From Paenibacillus marchantiophytorum (GTDB lineage Bacteria > Bacillota > Bacilli > Paenibacillales > NBRC-103111): 64,000 bases of DNA. This document shows, in pieces, positions 51,010-60,069 of the stretch. The position numbers and the translations under genes are program-made. Each line of letters starts with the position of its first letter. Positions within the stretch are counted from its first letter, which is position 1. The notes below the pieces were generated by a model. It saw only the letters and a program-made list of their open reading frames with translations. It made no database searches and had not been told where the DNA came from. Where the stretch lies: contig NZ_BMHE01000003.1 in assembly GCF_014640555.1 (NCBI RefSeq), positions 1-64,000 of the forward strand. Reading direction: 5' to 3'.

Positions 51010-51066
51010 AAAAAAAGATCGCCCTCCACTCAGCCGAGTAGGCCAATGGAGCAAGCGATCTTTATG
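51010..51066 (-). terminator. Terminator after the GH95-like glycosidase
   Basis: AAAGATCGC / GCGATCTTT with an internal CTCCA/TGGAG stem, followed by TTTTTTT on the minus strand. Confidence 0.75.
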
Positions 51067-51095
51067 ACTGAATAGTGTTCTGTTCCTGGCAATAC

Positions 51096-54071
51096 CTACT
51101 GAATGACGATACTATCCAGATTCGGAGCGCTGCCTGTATTATTATAGAATTTAATCGTATTATTCCCTGCATTCAGCTGAATGGAGATCGTCGAATTGTA
51201 AGTCGTGCTCCAAGAGGTGCCCGTTAACGGGTAAGCTGTTCCAGCACCGCCGTTAATGCTTATATAATAGGTCTTGGTGTTGTTGGTTAAATAATTAATT
51301 TTCATCGTGTAAGTCCCTGCCGTTGCCACATTGACATTGGCAAAGGTAACATAATTCGTCGTGCCGTTTCCAATATTATTGACCGCATTGCCTGCGGAGC
51401 AATAAGAACAACTGGCAATCCCTACCGTACCGCTCAAGGTTGCCGCTTCCGCCTCATAATTTGTTGGTGTTGGTGTTGGTGTTGGTGTTGGTGTTGGTGT
51501 TGGGGTAGGAGTCGGTGTTGGCGTTGGTGTCGCAGTTGGCGTTGCTGTTGCTGTTGGCGTCGGTGTTGGTGTAGATGTGCCAATGGTAATCTGGTATTTT
51601 TGATTGTAATCCGCGCTGAATGTAATATTACCTCCACTTACTGTCGGCGTAAATGCGCTTCCGTTGGGATTTCCACTAGAGTCAAGCGGTTGTACACTTG
51701 GTGTACCGCTGCTCCACGGATTTTTAATCGTGACAGGCAAAGTGATTTGCTGCTTATTCACATTATTAATTTGAATACTGCTTATGGCTCCGCCTGATAA
51801 TGCGCTCGATACCTCGAAGCCGCCTTTGGCTAGGAGCCGTTTAAAGGTAGCGTCATTGCTCGTCGGCCAGTCGGGAAACAGTTTGATGACGCCGTTCTCC
51901 GTTTGCATCAGCATCGAATTCACACCCTCAATGGCTCCAGATGTCTCGATACCGCCTCCGCCTTCAAAAGCTGTTACATTGCTTTCTCTCCACAGCTTGG
52001 TTGAAGTCGTGTTCGTCAGAGAAGCCTTGAACTTACTCAACAAATCCGCCGCAGGCCAGCCTAACCTTGCCGCAATCGGCCAAACCTTCGGGAAGCCGTT
52101 ATGGTTGCTGTATCCCGTTAAAGTCCAAGGATGCATATAGCTTAGTGTATTTGTAGCGGTTTGTTTGTAAGCCGTATCAGTGCTGACGTAGGATTCTCCC
52201 GGAAAAACAGAGCCTTCCAATTGAACCGGCTGTCCATCAACGTAGATGTATGCAGGAGCAGCATCGTTAGGTCCCATAACTTCCATTAACACATAAACCG
52301 GTGTATTCGCCACCCCGTTCACCGTGAAATTCTGGGTAGGGTAAGAAGCGATATGATCGCGTAAGTCCTGCCATTTAGCTACAAGGTTAGCGTCCACACC
52401 CAACGTTTGACTCGCATCAATCAGGAATTGGGAATATCTTTTGATAAAGCCAATGTCGATGGCAGGATTCAAATCGTCTCCGCCTTCATGTGCCGAGCTA
52501 TGCTGGATATCATATTTATAATTCCCGCCGCCCAGATCCACTTTCGTTACATAATCGAGAAAGAACGCTTCAATATTTTTGGCAAGCGGATATAACGTAT
52601 TTTGCAAATAGGTTTTATCCCCAGTGTACTCGTAATACCAGATTAGCGGCATCACCGCGAAACTGCCGTCGGACTTCTGGTCTTGAAGCTTCGTCCAATC
52701 CTTGGATGAAGCGGGCGTATTAATGGATGGCGGAGTTGTAATTAAATTGTAAGGAGCAAGGCTCCTTTGATACAAAATACCTTTATAGCCCGCCGATGCC
52801 GTTTTATTTTGCTGAAATGGCGATTCTTTCACAATCACGTTGCTGTAAGGCAAGACCGAATCCGAGCGGTTGCTGGAAAAAGCTCCATAATACAGCGCCT
52901 CCGCATTGTAATTCAAGAAATATCTACCGCCCCAATTAGGTATATCGTTGGTTATCCAGTTGCCCCAAATCGACGGCGGCGCAACGCTGTTCGCTCTGCT
53001 GGAAGCCCCCAATACATAAAGTGCGCCAAAATAAAACTTATTCATGACGCTGTCATTCAGATTCACATAGGATTTCATCCAGAAGTCCTTCCACCAGGTT
53101 TGGTGTTGGGCTTTCAGCGTTGTGATATTTGCTGCGGTTAAGGCATTCACGCCATTGATCGCATTATTCTTCACGGTAGTTAAAGATGGGGCCGCGCTGC
53201 CGATGCCGATTCCGCTTTTGATAGTCGTAATAAGCTGCACCGTCGTCCCGGGACTCAAAGTAAACGTTCCTTTGGCATCCGCTGAGCCGTCCGTCGTACC
53301 GCTGAAGGAGGCGCCCAACAGCTTGGTAGCTACGGCAATTCGCGACTTATAGTCGGTTGCGCCATTCAAATTGTTCTCGCGCGAGACCCAAAGTACTCCG
53401 CTCGTAATCCCGCTTGAATAGGGATACGTGCTGTTATTGTCCTGTGAGACGTTGGATATCGTAATTTTATCCGGCACCCATAAATCCGCGTTTATCGTGA
53501 CAGCGCTGCTTCCAGCTGGACTTGATAACTCGGTAACGAACACGTCGTCCGAATCCGCCGTCCATGAGGTCATCGTTACGGTCGTACTGCCGAACTGCAT
53601 GTTCGTGATGACTTGTGCGTTTTGAATATCCTGTTTCATGCTATAGACCGAAGCTGGATTCGTGCCTGCAGTAGGAGAATTGATCGTTAATCCGCCGGCG
53701 GACAAGATAGACGGCTGCCATGATGGAGAATTGGACGTATCCGTCGGATTCTTAATGGCATTCCCCCAGAAATCGTTCTTGCCAAAATAAAATTTCTGGC
53801 TGCTGACGGTATCTCCAGCCACCACACCGATATTGCCGTTACCTAGAAGCTGACCCGGCGAGTAATTTTTCGTTTGCACGCCGCTAATCGGTGTAGTAAC
53901 GGTTGGTGAAATGCCAGAGAGCAGGCTCTGAATCGCCGCCCAGTCATCCGCTTGCTCGGAAGCAAATGCTGTAGTCGGACCACTTAATCCTGTCGGTATT
54001 GCAACCGACAACACAAACACCAACAATAACCCCCAGACATAGCCTTTTTGACTTGATTTGAACGTTGACAT
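51096..54071 (-). CDS. Secreted (alpha/alpha)6-barrel glycoside hydrolase with Thr-Pro linker and CBM6/35 domain
   Basis: A 991-residue exported enzyme. Signal peptide about 1-38 (cleavage near AFA-SEQ). The N-terminal beta domain (LLGNGNIGVVAGDT, FYFGKNDFWG) and central six-hairpin barrel (FYFGALYVLGASSR, MPLIWYYEYTGDKTYLQNTL, HSSAHEGGDDLNPAIDIGF) resemble GH95/GH65-like or DUF5703 enzymes; the nucleotide-level family is uncertain. Then a Thr-Pro-rich linker (about 833-870) and a CBM6/35 domain (about 875-991, NYEAEAATLSGTVGIASCSY to NTIKFYNNTGSAPNLDS). AGGAGG precedes the ATG. Neighbouring AraC regulator and importer genes suggest it feeds that system. Confidence 0.7.
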   Translation of the reverse strand: MSTFKSSQKGYVWGLLLVFVLSVAIPTGLSGPTTAFASEQADDWAAIQSLLSGISPTVTTPISGVQTKNYSPGQLLGNGNIGVVAGDTVSSQKFYFGKNDFWGNAIKNPTDTSNSPSWQPSILSAGGLTINSPTAGTNPASVYSMKQDIQNAQVITNMQFGSTTVTMTSWTADSDDVFVTELSSPAGSSAVTINADLWVPDKITISNVSQDNNSTYPYSSGITSGVLWVSRENNLNGATDYKSRIAVATKLLGASFSGTTDGSADAKGTFTLSPGTTVQLITTIKSGIGIGSAAPSLTTVKNNAINGVNALTAANITTLKAQHQTWWKDFWMKSYVNLNDSVMNKFYFGALYVLGASSRANSVAPPSIWGNWITNDIPNWGGRYFLNYNAEALYYGAFSSNRSDSVLPYSNVIVKESPFQQNKTASAGYKGILYQRSLAPYNLITTPPSINTPASSKDWTKLQDQKSDGSFAVMPLIWYYEYTGDKTYLQNTLYPLAKNIEAFFLDYVTKVDLGGGNYKYDIQHSSAHEGGDDLNPAIDIGFIKRYSQFLIDASQTLGVDANLVAKWQDLRDHIASYPTQNFTVNGVANTPVYVLMEVMGPNDAAPAYIYVDGQPVQLEGSVFPGESYVSTDTAYKQTATNTLSYMHPWTLTGYSNHNGFPKVWPIAARLGWPAADLLSKFKASLTNTTSTKLWRESNVTAFEGGGGIETSGAIEGVNSMLMQTENGVIKLFPDWPTSNDATFKRLLAKGGFEVSSALSGGAISSIQINNVNKQQITLPVTIKNPWSSGTPSVQPLDSSGNPNGSAFTPTVSGGNITFSADYNQKYQITIGTSTPTPTPTATATPTATPTPTPTPTPTPTPTPTPTPTPTNYEAEAATLSGTVGIASCSYCSAGNAVNNIGNGTTNYVTFANVNVATAGTYTMKINYLTNNTKTYYISINGGAGTAYPLTGTSWSTTYNSTISIQLNAGNNTIKFYNNTGSAPNLDSIVIQ
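51463..51575. repeat. GGTGTT minisatellite encoding the Thr-Pro linker
   Basis: Hexanucleotide array (GGTGTT and GGTGTC variants) inside the glycosidase gene; on the coding strand it gives repeated Pro-Thr residues. Length likely varies between strains. Confidence 0.85.
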
Positions 54072-54237
54072 TCTTAAGCACCTCCTAATTAATTTTTGGG
54101 AAGTTCCTCTAAGATAGCTTTTGCAGATTGAACGGGATAAGAACTCCCTTATTTAACAATAGGTTAAATAATAAATTTAAGCTTCCTAAAATCAGAAATT
54201 TGTTATTAAAAATAGCGCACGTTTTATCGATCACCAT
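54072..54237. other. Promoter region of the GH95-like gene
   Basis: AT-rich, with AATAGGTTAAATAATAAATTT; no gene or clear operator seen. Confidence 0.35.
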
Positions 54238-55080
54238 TCATACTAAGACCTGTTCATTTCTGGACCGTACCCGATGAACGACCCGATATTGGTTTGGCGA
54301 CATCTGGATATAATTTTTGAACATTCTGTAGAAGCTGGATAAGGTCTCAAAACCCACCTCAAAGCAAATGCAGACAATTTCCTTGTCCGTTTCGACAAGC
54401 ATTTTTTTGGCCATTTCGATTCTGACCTCGGTCAAATATTGAATCGGTGTAATTGAATACTGTTTTTTGAAAATATTGTTAACATGCCTGGTACTCATGC
54501 CCAATTTGACGGAAATATCGTTCGAATGCAGAATTTCAAAGTAATGCGTATCAATATAAAGACGCAGCTTCTCCGCACGCAGGCTGTCCGCATCAATAAC
54601 GTGCGAAGGCTGCTGCGCCCTTGCAAGCACGAGCAGCAGCTCAGACAATTTAAGCTTCATGGAGAGAAAATTCAGCGGATTTCCGTGAGACAGCTCGAAC
54701 AGCATTTTCCGCAGCAGCTGCCGAAGCTCACTGCCGAGAAACGGATTCAAACGGATCAAGCTGGAAACGTTGAAAAAAACGGCGAGCAGCTCTTTTTGTA
54801 CAGAGATGTCCAGCAATTGTGCATCAAAGGCAAGCACGAGAATCGTCAGATTGGAATCGGATACTACCGCATGCGGAGAGAACGGGACGATAACAACGCC
54901 ATGGTCCTTGTTGAAATCCAACTGCTTTCCGTCAAGTGTAATTTGACCCTCGCCATCCAACGCATATAGAATTTCATGGAAAGGATGGTCATGCTCCATA
55001 ATCACATCCCCTTCTTCATGTTTGACTTCATACAAATGAATTCCTTGGATGGAGAGATCGATCACTCTACGATTGCTCAT
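54238..55080 (-). CDS. AraC-family transcriptional regulator (cupin sensor)
   Basis: A 280-residue regulator: N-terminal cupin (about 15-90; EHDHPFHEILYALDGEGQIT) and C-terminal AraC HTH (about 180-275; VKLGMSTRHVNNIFKKQYSI and FETLSSFYRMFKNYIQMSPN). Downstream of the permease genes and an isomerase remnant, upstream of the GH95-like glycosidase, so it probably controls these. GGAGGA lies upstream of the ATG; 21 bp separate it from the remnant's stop. Confidence 0.85.
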   Translation of the reverse strand: MSNRRVIDLSIQGIHLYEVKHEEGDVIMEHDHPFHEILYALDGEGQITLDGKQLDFNKDHGVVIVPFSPHAVVSDSNLTILVLAFDAQLLDISVQKELLAVFFNVSSLIRLNPFLGSELRQLLRKMLFELSHGNPLNFLSMKLKLSELLLVLARAQQPSHVIDADSLRAEKLRLYIDTHYFEILHSNDISVKLGMSTRHVNNIFKKQYSITPIQYLTEVRIEMAKKMLVETDKEIVCICFEVGFETLSSFYRMFKNYIQMSPNQYRVVHRVRSRNEQVLV

Positions 55081-55101
55081 TGCGGCGTTCCTCCTGAATC
55101 A

Positions 55102-55215
55102 TTAGACATGTTTGGCAAAACGTCGGACGCTTCCCTCTACCGCTTCCTTCAAGCTCCAGCGCTCCGTTGTGATTTGATTTAAACTGAGGCGCTCCCTTGC
55201 ATCCATTAATTCCAT
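55102..55215 (-). pseudogene. 5' remnant of a sugar phosphate isomerase/epimerase gene
   Basis: 37 codons starting after GGAGGAAAATCA: MELMDARERLSLNQITTERW, then SLKEAVEG. LSLNQITT followed by W-S-L-EA-VEG is the opening of TIM-barrel sugar isomerase/epimerase proteins. After SVRRFAKHV it stops, where the intact protein would continue for about 250 residues. It keeps a good ribosome binding site and is probably still translated in the operon. Confidence 0.6.
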
Positions 55216-55242
55216 TGATTTTCCTCCTATGGACAGTTTAAG

Positions 55243-56046
55243 TCAACCTTTCACCGCACCCGAAAGCATGCCTGACACAATATAGCGCTGCCCAAATAAA
55301 TACACGATGACAATCGGCAGTGTCGTCAGCACAATTGCCGCGCATACTAGATTCCAGCTGGATATGTAGGTGCCATAAAAGTTATAAACGGCCAGTGTCA
55401 TCGGGTTATTCGTCGATTTGTTAAATACGTACAGTGGCAGGATAAAGTCATTCCAAGCATTCATGAAATTAATCAGCAGCGAAGTAATCGTCACCGGCAT
55501 AAGCAGCGGATATTGAATCCGAAAAAAAAGCTGCCACGCGTTGCTGCCATCAATCACCGCCGATTCATCCATTTCTCGGGGGACGGAATTTATGAAACCG
55601 TAATAGAGAAAGACGGTAAACGGCATCATTAATGCCGAATAGAGTAAGATGATTCCTTGAAACGTGTTCATAATGTGCAAGGTCTGCATAATCTTAATCG
55701 TAGGTATCATATTGATAGGTGCGATTAAGCCGACGATAAAATAGTAATACAACATTTTATTTAGCTGTGTTCTTCTTCTGGATAGAACAAAAGCCCCCAT
55801 CGCGGACGCGATATTCGTAAGCAATACCGAACCGGCGGTAATGATCATACTATTTTTAAAAGCGCGGATCATTTTCCCTTCTTTTATAACTGTCGCGTAA
55901 TTATTAAATTGAATGTGTTTGGGAAAGCTGAGATTCATTGAATCTGCTTCCGCCGATGTTTTCACTGAATTGATAACGACCAAAAATAATGGAATTAAAA
56001 TGACCAACGTGAGCAACCATACCGAAACTTCCTTGACAATTTTCAT
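55243..56046 (-). CDS. ABC sugar importer permease (MalG-like)
   Basis: A 267-residue permease with six membrane segments and EAA loop EMDESAVIDGSNAWQLFFRI. Starts MKIVKEVSVWLLTLVILIPL. Its ATG overlaps the stop of the upstream permease (ATGA), typical of translational coupling. Completes the inner membrane channel of the importer served by the SBP at 57038. No ATPase is encoded in the cluster. Confidence 0.9.
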   Translation of the reverse strand: MKIVKEVSVWLLTLVILIPLFLVVINSVKTSAEADSMNLSFPKHIQFNNYATVIKEGKMIRAFKNSMIITAGSVLLTNIASAMGAFVLSRRRTQLNKMLYYYFIVGLIAPINMIPTIKIMQTLHIMNTFQGIILLYSALMMPFTVFLYYGFINSVPREMDESAVIDGSNAWQLFFRIQYPLLMPVTITSLLINFMNAWNDFILPLYVFNKSTNNPMTLAVYNFYGTYISSWNLVCAAIVLTTLPIVIVYLFGQRYIVSGMLSGAVKG

Positions 56047-56921
56047 TCGCTAACCTCCGACCGCCTGGACAACAGGCTTAGCGTGGAAAGCGCAATCAAG
56101 GTGGTCATTAAAAACAGGAGAATACCGATAGCCGTCGCTGAGCCGTAACGCCCGGAAGAAAACTCTCTGAAAACAGCGGTGTTCAGAACCTCCGTCGTAT
56201 TGCCGGGACCGCCTTTGGTAAGGACAAAGATGAGATCAAATACCTTAAAGCCGTTGATGAGATTCAATATCAGATTAATCGTAATTGCAGGCATGATAAG
56301 AGGCAGTGTAATATGAATGAGCTGCTGCCATTTGCTTGAACCGTCTATGGAAGCCGCCTCGTAATAAGAGCGCGAGATGGTTTGCAAGCCGGCCAAATAA
56401 ATAATCATATTAAAGCCGATAAATTTCCATGTTTCTACCGAAACAACGGAAAGCATGGCGAATTTTACATCTACCAGCCAAGCATGCTTCCAACTCTCCA
56501 GTCCGATATAACCTAGGAAATTGTTGATTAAGCCGTGGCTCGGATCGAATACCGAGGAAAAAATTAACCCAATTATCAAGGGAGAGATCGTGACGGGTAA
56601 ATAAAAGATCGATCGGAGCACATTTTTCGTGCGCAGACCTTCGTTCAACAGCAGAGCTAAAGATAAGCCCAACAAATTTTTCAACAGTGTAGTCGACAGT
56701 GCAAATTCGAAAGTGTGTGTAATGTATTCCCAGTAAAGCGCGCGATCTTTCAACATATCCCTGAAATTATCCAGCCCAATAAAGCGCATTTTTTCGTTAT
56801 ACGTATTCCAGTCGGTCAGAGCGTAATAAAAGCTGAATAAACTCGGGGTAAAGTACAGAAGTGTATAAATGCCTACCGGTAATATTAGAAAATAAAAAGG
56901 GTAAATCCTCTTCGTATTCAT
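56043..56921 (-). CDS. ABC sugar importer permease (MalF-like)
   Basis: A 292-residue permease beginning PFYFLILPVGIYTLLYFTPS, with WNTYNEKMRFIGLDNFRDML and EAA loop YYEAASIDGSSKWQQLIHIT. AGGGGCG precedes the ATG. Second gene of the operon, downstream of the SBP and separated from it by a 116-bp spacer containing a stem-loop that may set SBP:permease ratios. Confidence 0.9.
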   Translation of the reverse strand: MNTKRIYPFYFLILPVGIYTLLYFTPSLFSFYYALTDWNTYNEKMRFIGLDNFRDMLKDRALYWEYITHTFEFALSTTLLKNLLGLSLALLLNEGLRTKNVLRSIFYLPVTISPLIIGLIFSSVFDPSHGLINNFLGYIGLESWKHAWLVDVKFAMLSVVSVETWKFIGFNMIIYLAGLQTISRSYYEAASIDGSSKWQQLIHITLPLIMPAITINLILNLINGFKVFDLIFVLTKGGPGNTTEVLNTAVFREFSSGRYGSATAIGILLFLMTTLIALSTLSLLSRRSEVSE

Positions 56922-56968
56922 ATCGCCCCTACTTCCTATTAGCCATATGTCTTTAAAGTCTGAAGGAC

Positions 56969-57024
56969 AACGGCGCCGGTGAACGATAGAACATACACAT
57001 TTTGCTCACCGGTGAAGCCGTTTT
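56969..57024 (-). other. Intercistronic stem-loop between SBP and permease genes
   Basis: AACGGC (56969-56974) pairs with GCCGTT (57017-57022), and CCGGTGA with TCACCGG inside, around a loop of about 23 bases. It lacks a T run on the minus strand, so it looks like an mRNA-stabilising or processing element rather than a full terminator. Confidence 0.5.
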
Positions 57025-57037
57025 AATGTACATCCAA

Positions 57038-58384
57038 TTATTTGGCAGTTGCCTTGAAAGATTTTTCTCTGTTGTCGTCCAATTTTTTCAAGACATCTAA
57101 TGGCGTTAATTTACCAAACAACATATCTTGCATCGCCTTGGCGATGATTGCCCCTGAATCCCCGTAGAATTTGACGGAATCGTTTAAATCAATAAGCTGA
57201 GAGCTGGCAATGGACTGTACGCTTTGCAGAGCTTGCGTTGCAGGTGCAACTTCTATGCCTTTAAAAGAAATTGGGCCTAAATCTTTTCGCTCCATGTAGT
57301 ATGCTTTTAAATTGTCCTGACTAGATAGGAAAGCGAAATATTGACGAATGGATTCGATGTTTTTCGTTTCTTTATTCACAACGCGGATAATTCCTCCGGC
57401 AGAGTGGCCGAATGTTGTATTGTCCCCCATTGGAACCGGGAACATCTTCCATTTATCCGCACCCGAATTTGGGAACTTCGCTAATACTTCCTGTTGGTAG
57501 GTCGTATAGACGAGATCCATCGCGTATTTTCCGGAACCCATAGCTTCATAACCTTTGGTCCATTCGTTCGATAAGGCGTCTTTGCCAAAGTACCCCTTTT
57601 TGTTCATTTCATTGTATTGACCCAGAGCCGTTGCCAGCACTTTGCTGTCGGCAAATTTCCCCGTATTGTTATTCAATTTATCGATGAATCCTGGATCTTC
57701 TTTGATCGCTGCTCCAGCCAATTCCTGCAGCCAGATAGGCAGATGCCACTCATCTTTGGCATTTTCAAAAATCGGTGTGATGCCATTCTTTAGAAGCGTA
57801 TCGCAAATTTGCGTAAACTCTGCATATGTTTTTGGCGGTTGCAAGTTGTACTTGGCAAAAATATCCGTATTGTAAAGCAGGCCCCATCCATCAACAGACC
57901 ATGTGTTGAATCCGTAGATCTTGCCGCCAATGCTTGCTCCCGCTTTGGCCCAATCTGTATAATTGGCTGCCCAAGGCTCGTTCGACAAGTCCATAAAATT
58001 CTTTTCCGGCTGGAAGCTGTCAATTCCGATGCCGCTCGCCATATAGAGGATGTCCGGCGCTTCCTTCGTCGCAATCTTGGTTTTGAGAATATTGATATAC
58101 TGATCATCCGGATTCACCTGAAAATCAATTTTTATGCCTGTTTTTTGTGTGAATTGATTAGCAAGCTTACGGTCAATGTCTTTAATCCAGTTTTGAGAAG
58201 CACCGACTGTAATCGTGACATCCTTTTTGGCTGCATCTGGTTTTGCCGTTGGAGCTTGCGTTGCTGCTGTACTTTCTGCTGGTTTCACTGAGCTTGCTGC
58301 ATCTTTGGAGCTGCTGCCGCAGCCTGAGATCACAAGTGAAAATGTCGATATACAGGTAAGCATCACTAGAAGAGATTTTCTCAA
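57038..58384 (-). CDS. Sugar-binding lipoprotein of an ABC importer
   Basis: A 448-residue family 1 solute-binding protein. Lipobox FSLVISGC at about 15-22, then Ser/Ala linker and body (VTITVGASQNWIKDIDRKLA; MGSGKYAMDLVYTTYQQEVL). The start is a TTG (58382-58384) preceded by AGGGGGAATG. First gene of the transport operon; regulated by the kinase/regulator pair directly upstream (58504-61910). Substrate unknown but likely an oligosaccharide from GH95-like action. Confidence 0.9.
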   Translation of the reverse strand: MRKSLLVMLTCISTFSLVISGCGSSSKDAASSVKPAESTAATQAPTAKPDAAKKDVTITVGASQNWIKDIDRKLANQFTQKTGIKIDFQVNPDDQYINILKTKIATKEAPDILYMASGIGIDSFQPEKNFMDLSNEPWAANYTDWAKAGASIGGKIYGFNTWSVDGWGLLYNTDIFAKYNLQPPKTYAEFTQICDTLLKNGITPIFENAKDEWHLPIWLQELAGAAIKEDPGFIDKLNNNTGKFADSKVLATALGQYNEMNKKGYFGKDALSNEWTKGYEAMGSGKYAMDLVYTTYQQEVLAKFPNSGADKWKMFPVPMGDNTTFGHSAGGIIRVVNKETKNIESIRQYFAFLSSQDNLKAYYMERKDLGPISFKGIEVAPATQALQSVQSIASSQLIDLNDSVKFYGDSGAIIAKAMQDMLFGKLTPLDVLKKLDDNREKSFKATAK

Positions 58385-58433
58385 TGTTCATTCCCCCTAA
58401 GCTTTTTTCAGACTATTTCTCGTCTGCCTCTGA

Positions 58434-58450
58434 ATTATAAAGCGTTTTCA
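58434..58450 (-). promoter_or_regulatory. Promoter -10 box with overlapping cre site
   Basis: On the minus strand TGAAAACGCTTTAT (58437-58450), a 13-of-14 cre match, overlaps TATAAT (58434-58439). CcpA bound here would block the SBP-permease promoter. Confidence 0.5.
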
Positions 58451-58503
58451 TTTTATCTTCGATGCACAAAATGCGCTAGTTGCGATGGACTTTTTTCACC
58501 TTA

Positions 58504-60069
58504 TTATTCACCTTGCAGCTTCATTCCCTCACTGTAGTCCGATAGATTTTGTCCAGTCATATTCTTGAAGATGCGGCTGAAATAATGTGAATCCGGGTAA
58601 CCAACGATCGCCCCAATTTCTTTAAAGCTTAGCTCTGGATGCTGCTGTATCAAGCGCTTAGCCTCGTCCATACGCAGCGAGATTAAATATTTAATTGGTG
58701 TCATTTGCTTGTATTTTTTGAAAATTTTCGTTAAATAGGAGGAGTCGAAATTGAATTTTGCCGCAATATCCTCCAGCGTGATCGGATGGGCAAAGTTTGT
58801 CTTCAAGTAGCTCTCGATTGAATGGGTCAACTCTTCAGCGCCTTCCGAAAGATGCTCCTCATTTAGAAAGGCTGTGTTTTCTAAAAGGGTCAGAACTCTC
58901 TCGAAAATGCTCGGGAAATCGGCAGCGGTATAGAGGGTATTCAGCATATCGTATTCTAGATGGAATATTTCCTCATCGGAGAAATGAATCGCCTGTTGAT
59001 GGACAATTTGAATGAGATGCTGCAATTTTTTCTCGATCCATTTTTGCGGGTACGCTTGTTCGGTCCAATGCTCGAATAAGCTGCGCAGCTCCTTGTTGAA
59101 GTTCACTCTTTTATTTCCTTGGATGAAAGAGACCAGCTTGTGTTGGGTGTTCGGATCGATCCATGCCGACGGTAAATCCCTTGCTTTTCCAGTGTTTGTT
59201 AAGATAGCCGACCTACCGAGAGCGACCCCTTTTTCCATGGCGACTTTCAATCCTTGTGAGGTGCTCCACAATCTATCCAGTTTTGCAGGCTCCGCTGCAT
59301 GAACGATGGTGACGGAATAAGGCTCTACTTGCTCGCGAACCGCTGCCAGTAAAGCATCAGCACAAACAAGAGGCTGCTGGATGACCGCTTCCTCTGTTTT
59401 GATCACAAGATACTTGCCGTGGAAGGGTAATTGGTCCACCAGCCACCAGTCCTCTACATCTCCAAGCAAGGTTGGAATCGCCTTGCTTCTATTCACCTGC
59501 AGCCATAGATTGTCAAAAAATCCGGCTAGTCCAGATGAATACGAAGCATTCGCCAAATGCCCGATTTGAATTAGAAAAAGCTGAAAAACACTGTCTTGCA
59601 AAGCTATATTCTGTTGAACAATCTCTCCTGTTTGAAGAGCGGAATGCACTTGCTCCTTTTCGAAAGAAGCCTTTTCTTGATCTAGCTGAGCGAATATGCG
59701 GGATAAGGTTTTTCTAATATCATCGGTATCGAGCGGCTTAAGCAGGAAGTCTCTGGCTCCGCAGCGGAGCGCCTGCTGGGCGTAATCGAATTCATCATGC
59801 CCGCTGATGACAACAATCTGAATGCGTGGATATTTGCGGGAAACCTGCTCAATCAATTCAATTCCGTTCATCTGCGGCATTTGAATGTCCGTAAAAAGCA
59901 CCTGCGGCTGCAAGGCTTCAATCACATCCAAAGCTTCTTTTCCGTTCTCAGCGTAGAGGATTTCAAACTTATTCGTGGCATTTTCAATTTTCGTAGCGAT
60001 ATTTCTCATGATCAGAGGTTCATCCTCCGCTATAAGAATTCGGTAGGAACCCTTCGTATTTGCTATCAT
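58504..60069 (-). CDS. YesN-type response regulator with AraC DNA-binding domain
   Basis: A 521-residue regulator. Receiver (1-125) with AEDEP, phospho-acceptor Asp61 in VLFTDIQMPQMNG, and FLLKPLDTDD. C-terminal AraC HTH (about 415-515; AKFNFDSSYLTKIFKKYKQM and YPDSHYFSRIFKNMTGQNLS). Its ATG overlaps the kinase stop by four bases. Likely activates the SBP-permease operon 120 bp downstream. Confidence 0.9.
   Translation of the reverse strand: MIANTKGSYRILIAEDEPLIMRNIATKIENATNKFEILYAENGKEALDVIEALQPQVLFTDIQMPQMNGIELIEQVSRKYPRIQIVVISGHDEFDYAQQALRCGARDFLLKPLDTDDIRKTLSRIFAQLDQEKASFEKEQVHSALQTGEIVQQNIALQDSVFQLFLIQIGHLANASYSSGLAGFFDNLWLQVNRSKAIPTLLGDVEDWWLVDQLPFHGKYLVIKTEEAVIQQPLVCADALLAAVREQVEPYSVTIVHAAEPAKLDRLWSTSQGLKVAMEKGVALGRSAILTNTGKARDLPSAWIDPNTQHKLVSFIQGNKRVNFNKELRSLFEHWTEQAYPQKWIEKKLQHLIQIVHQQAIHFSDEEIFHLEYDMLNTLYTAADFPSIFERVLTLLENTAFLNEEHLSEGAEELTHSIESYLKTNFAHPITLEDIAAKFNFDSSYLTKIFKKYKQMTPIKYLISLRMDEAKRLIQQHPELSFKEIGAIVGYPDSHYFSRIFKNMTGQNLSDYSEGMKLQGE

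Noticed and set aside
51463-51575. CRISPR or tandem regulatory repeat
   Set aside because: It is a coding hexanucleotide repeat giving a Thr-Pro linker in a secreted glycosidase.
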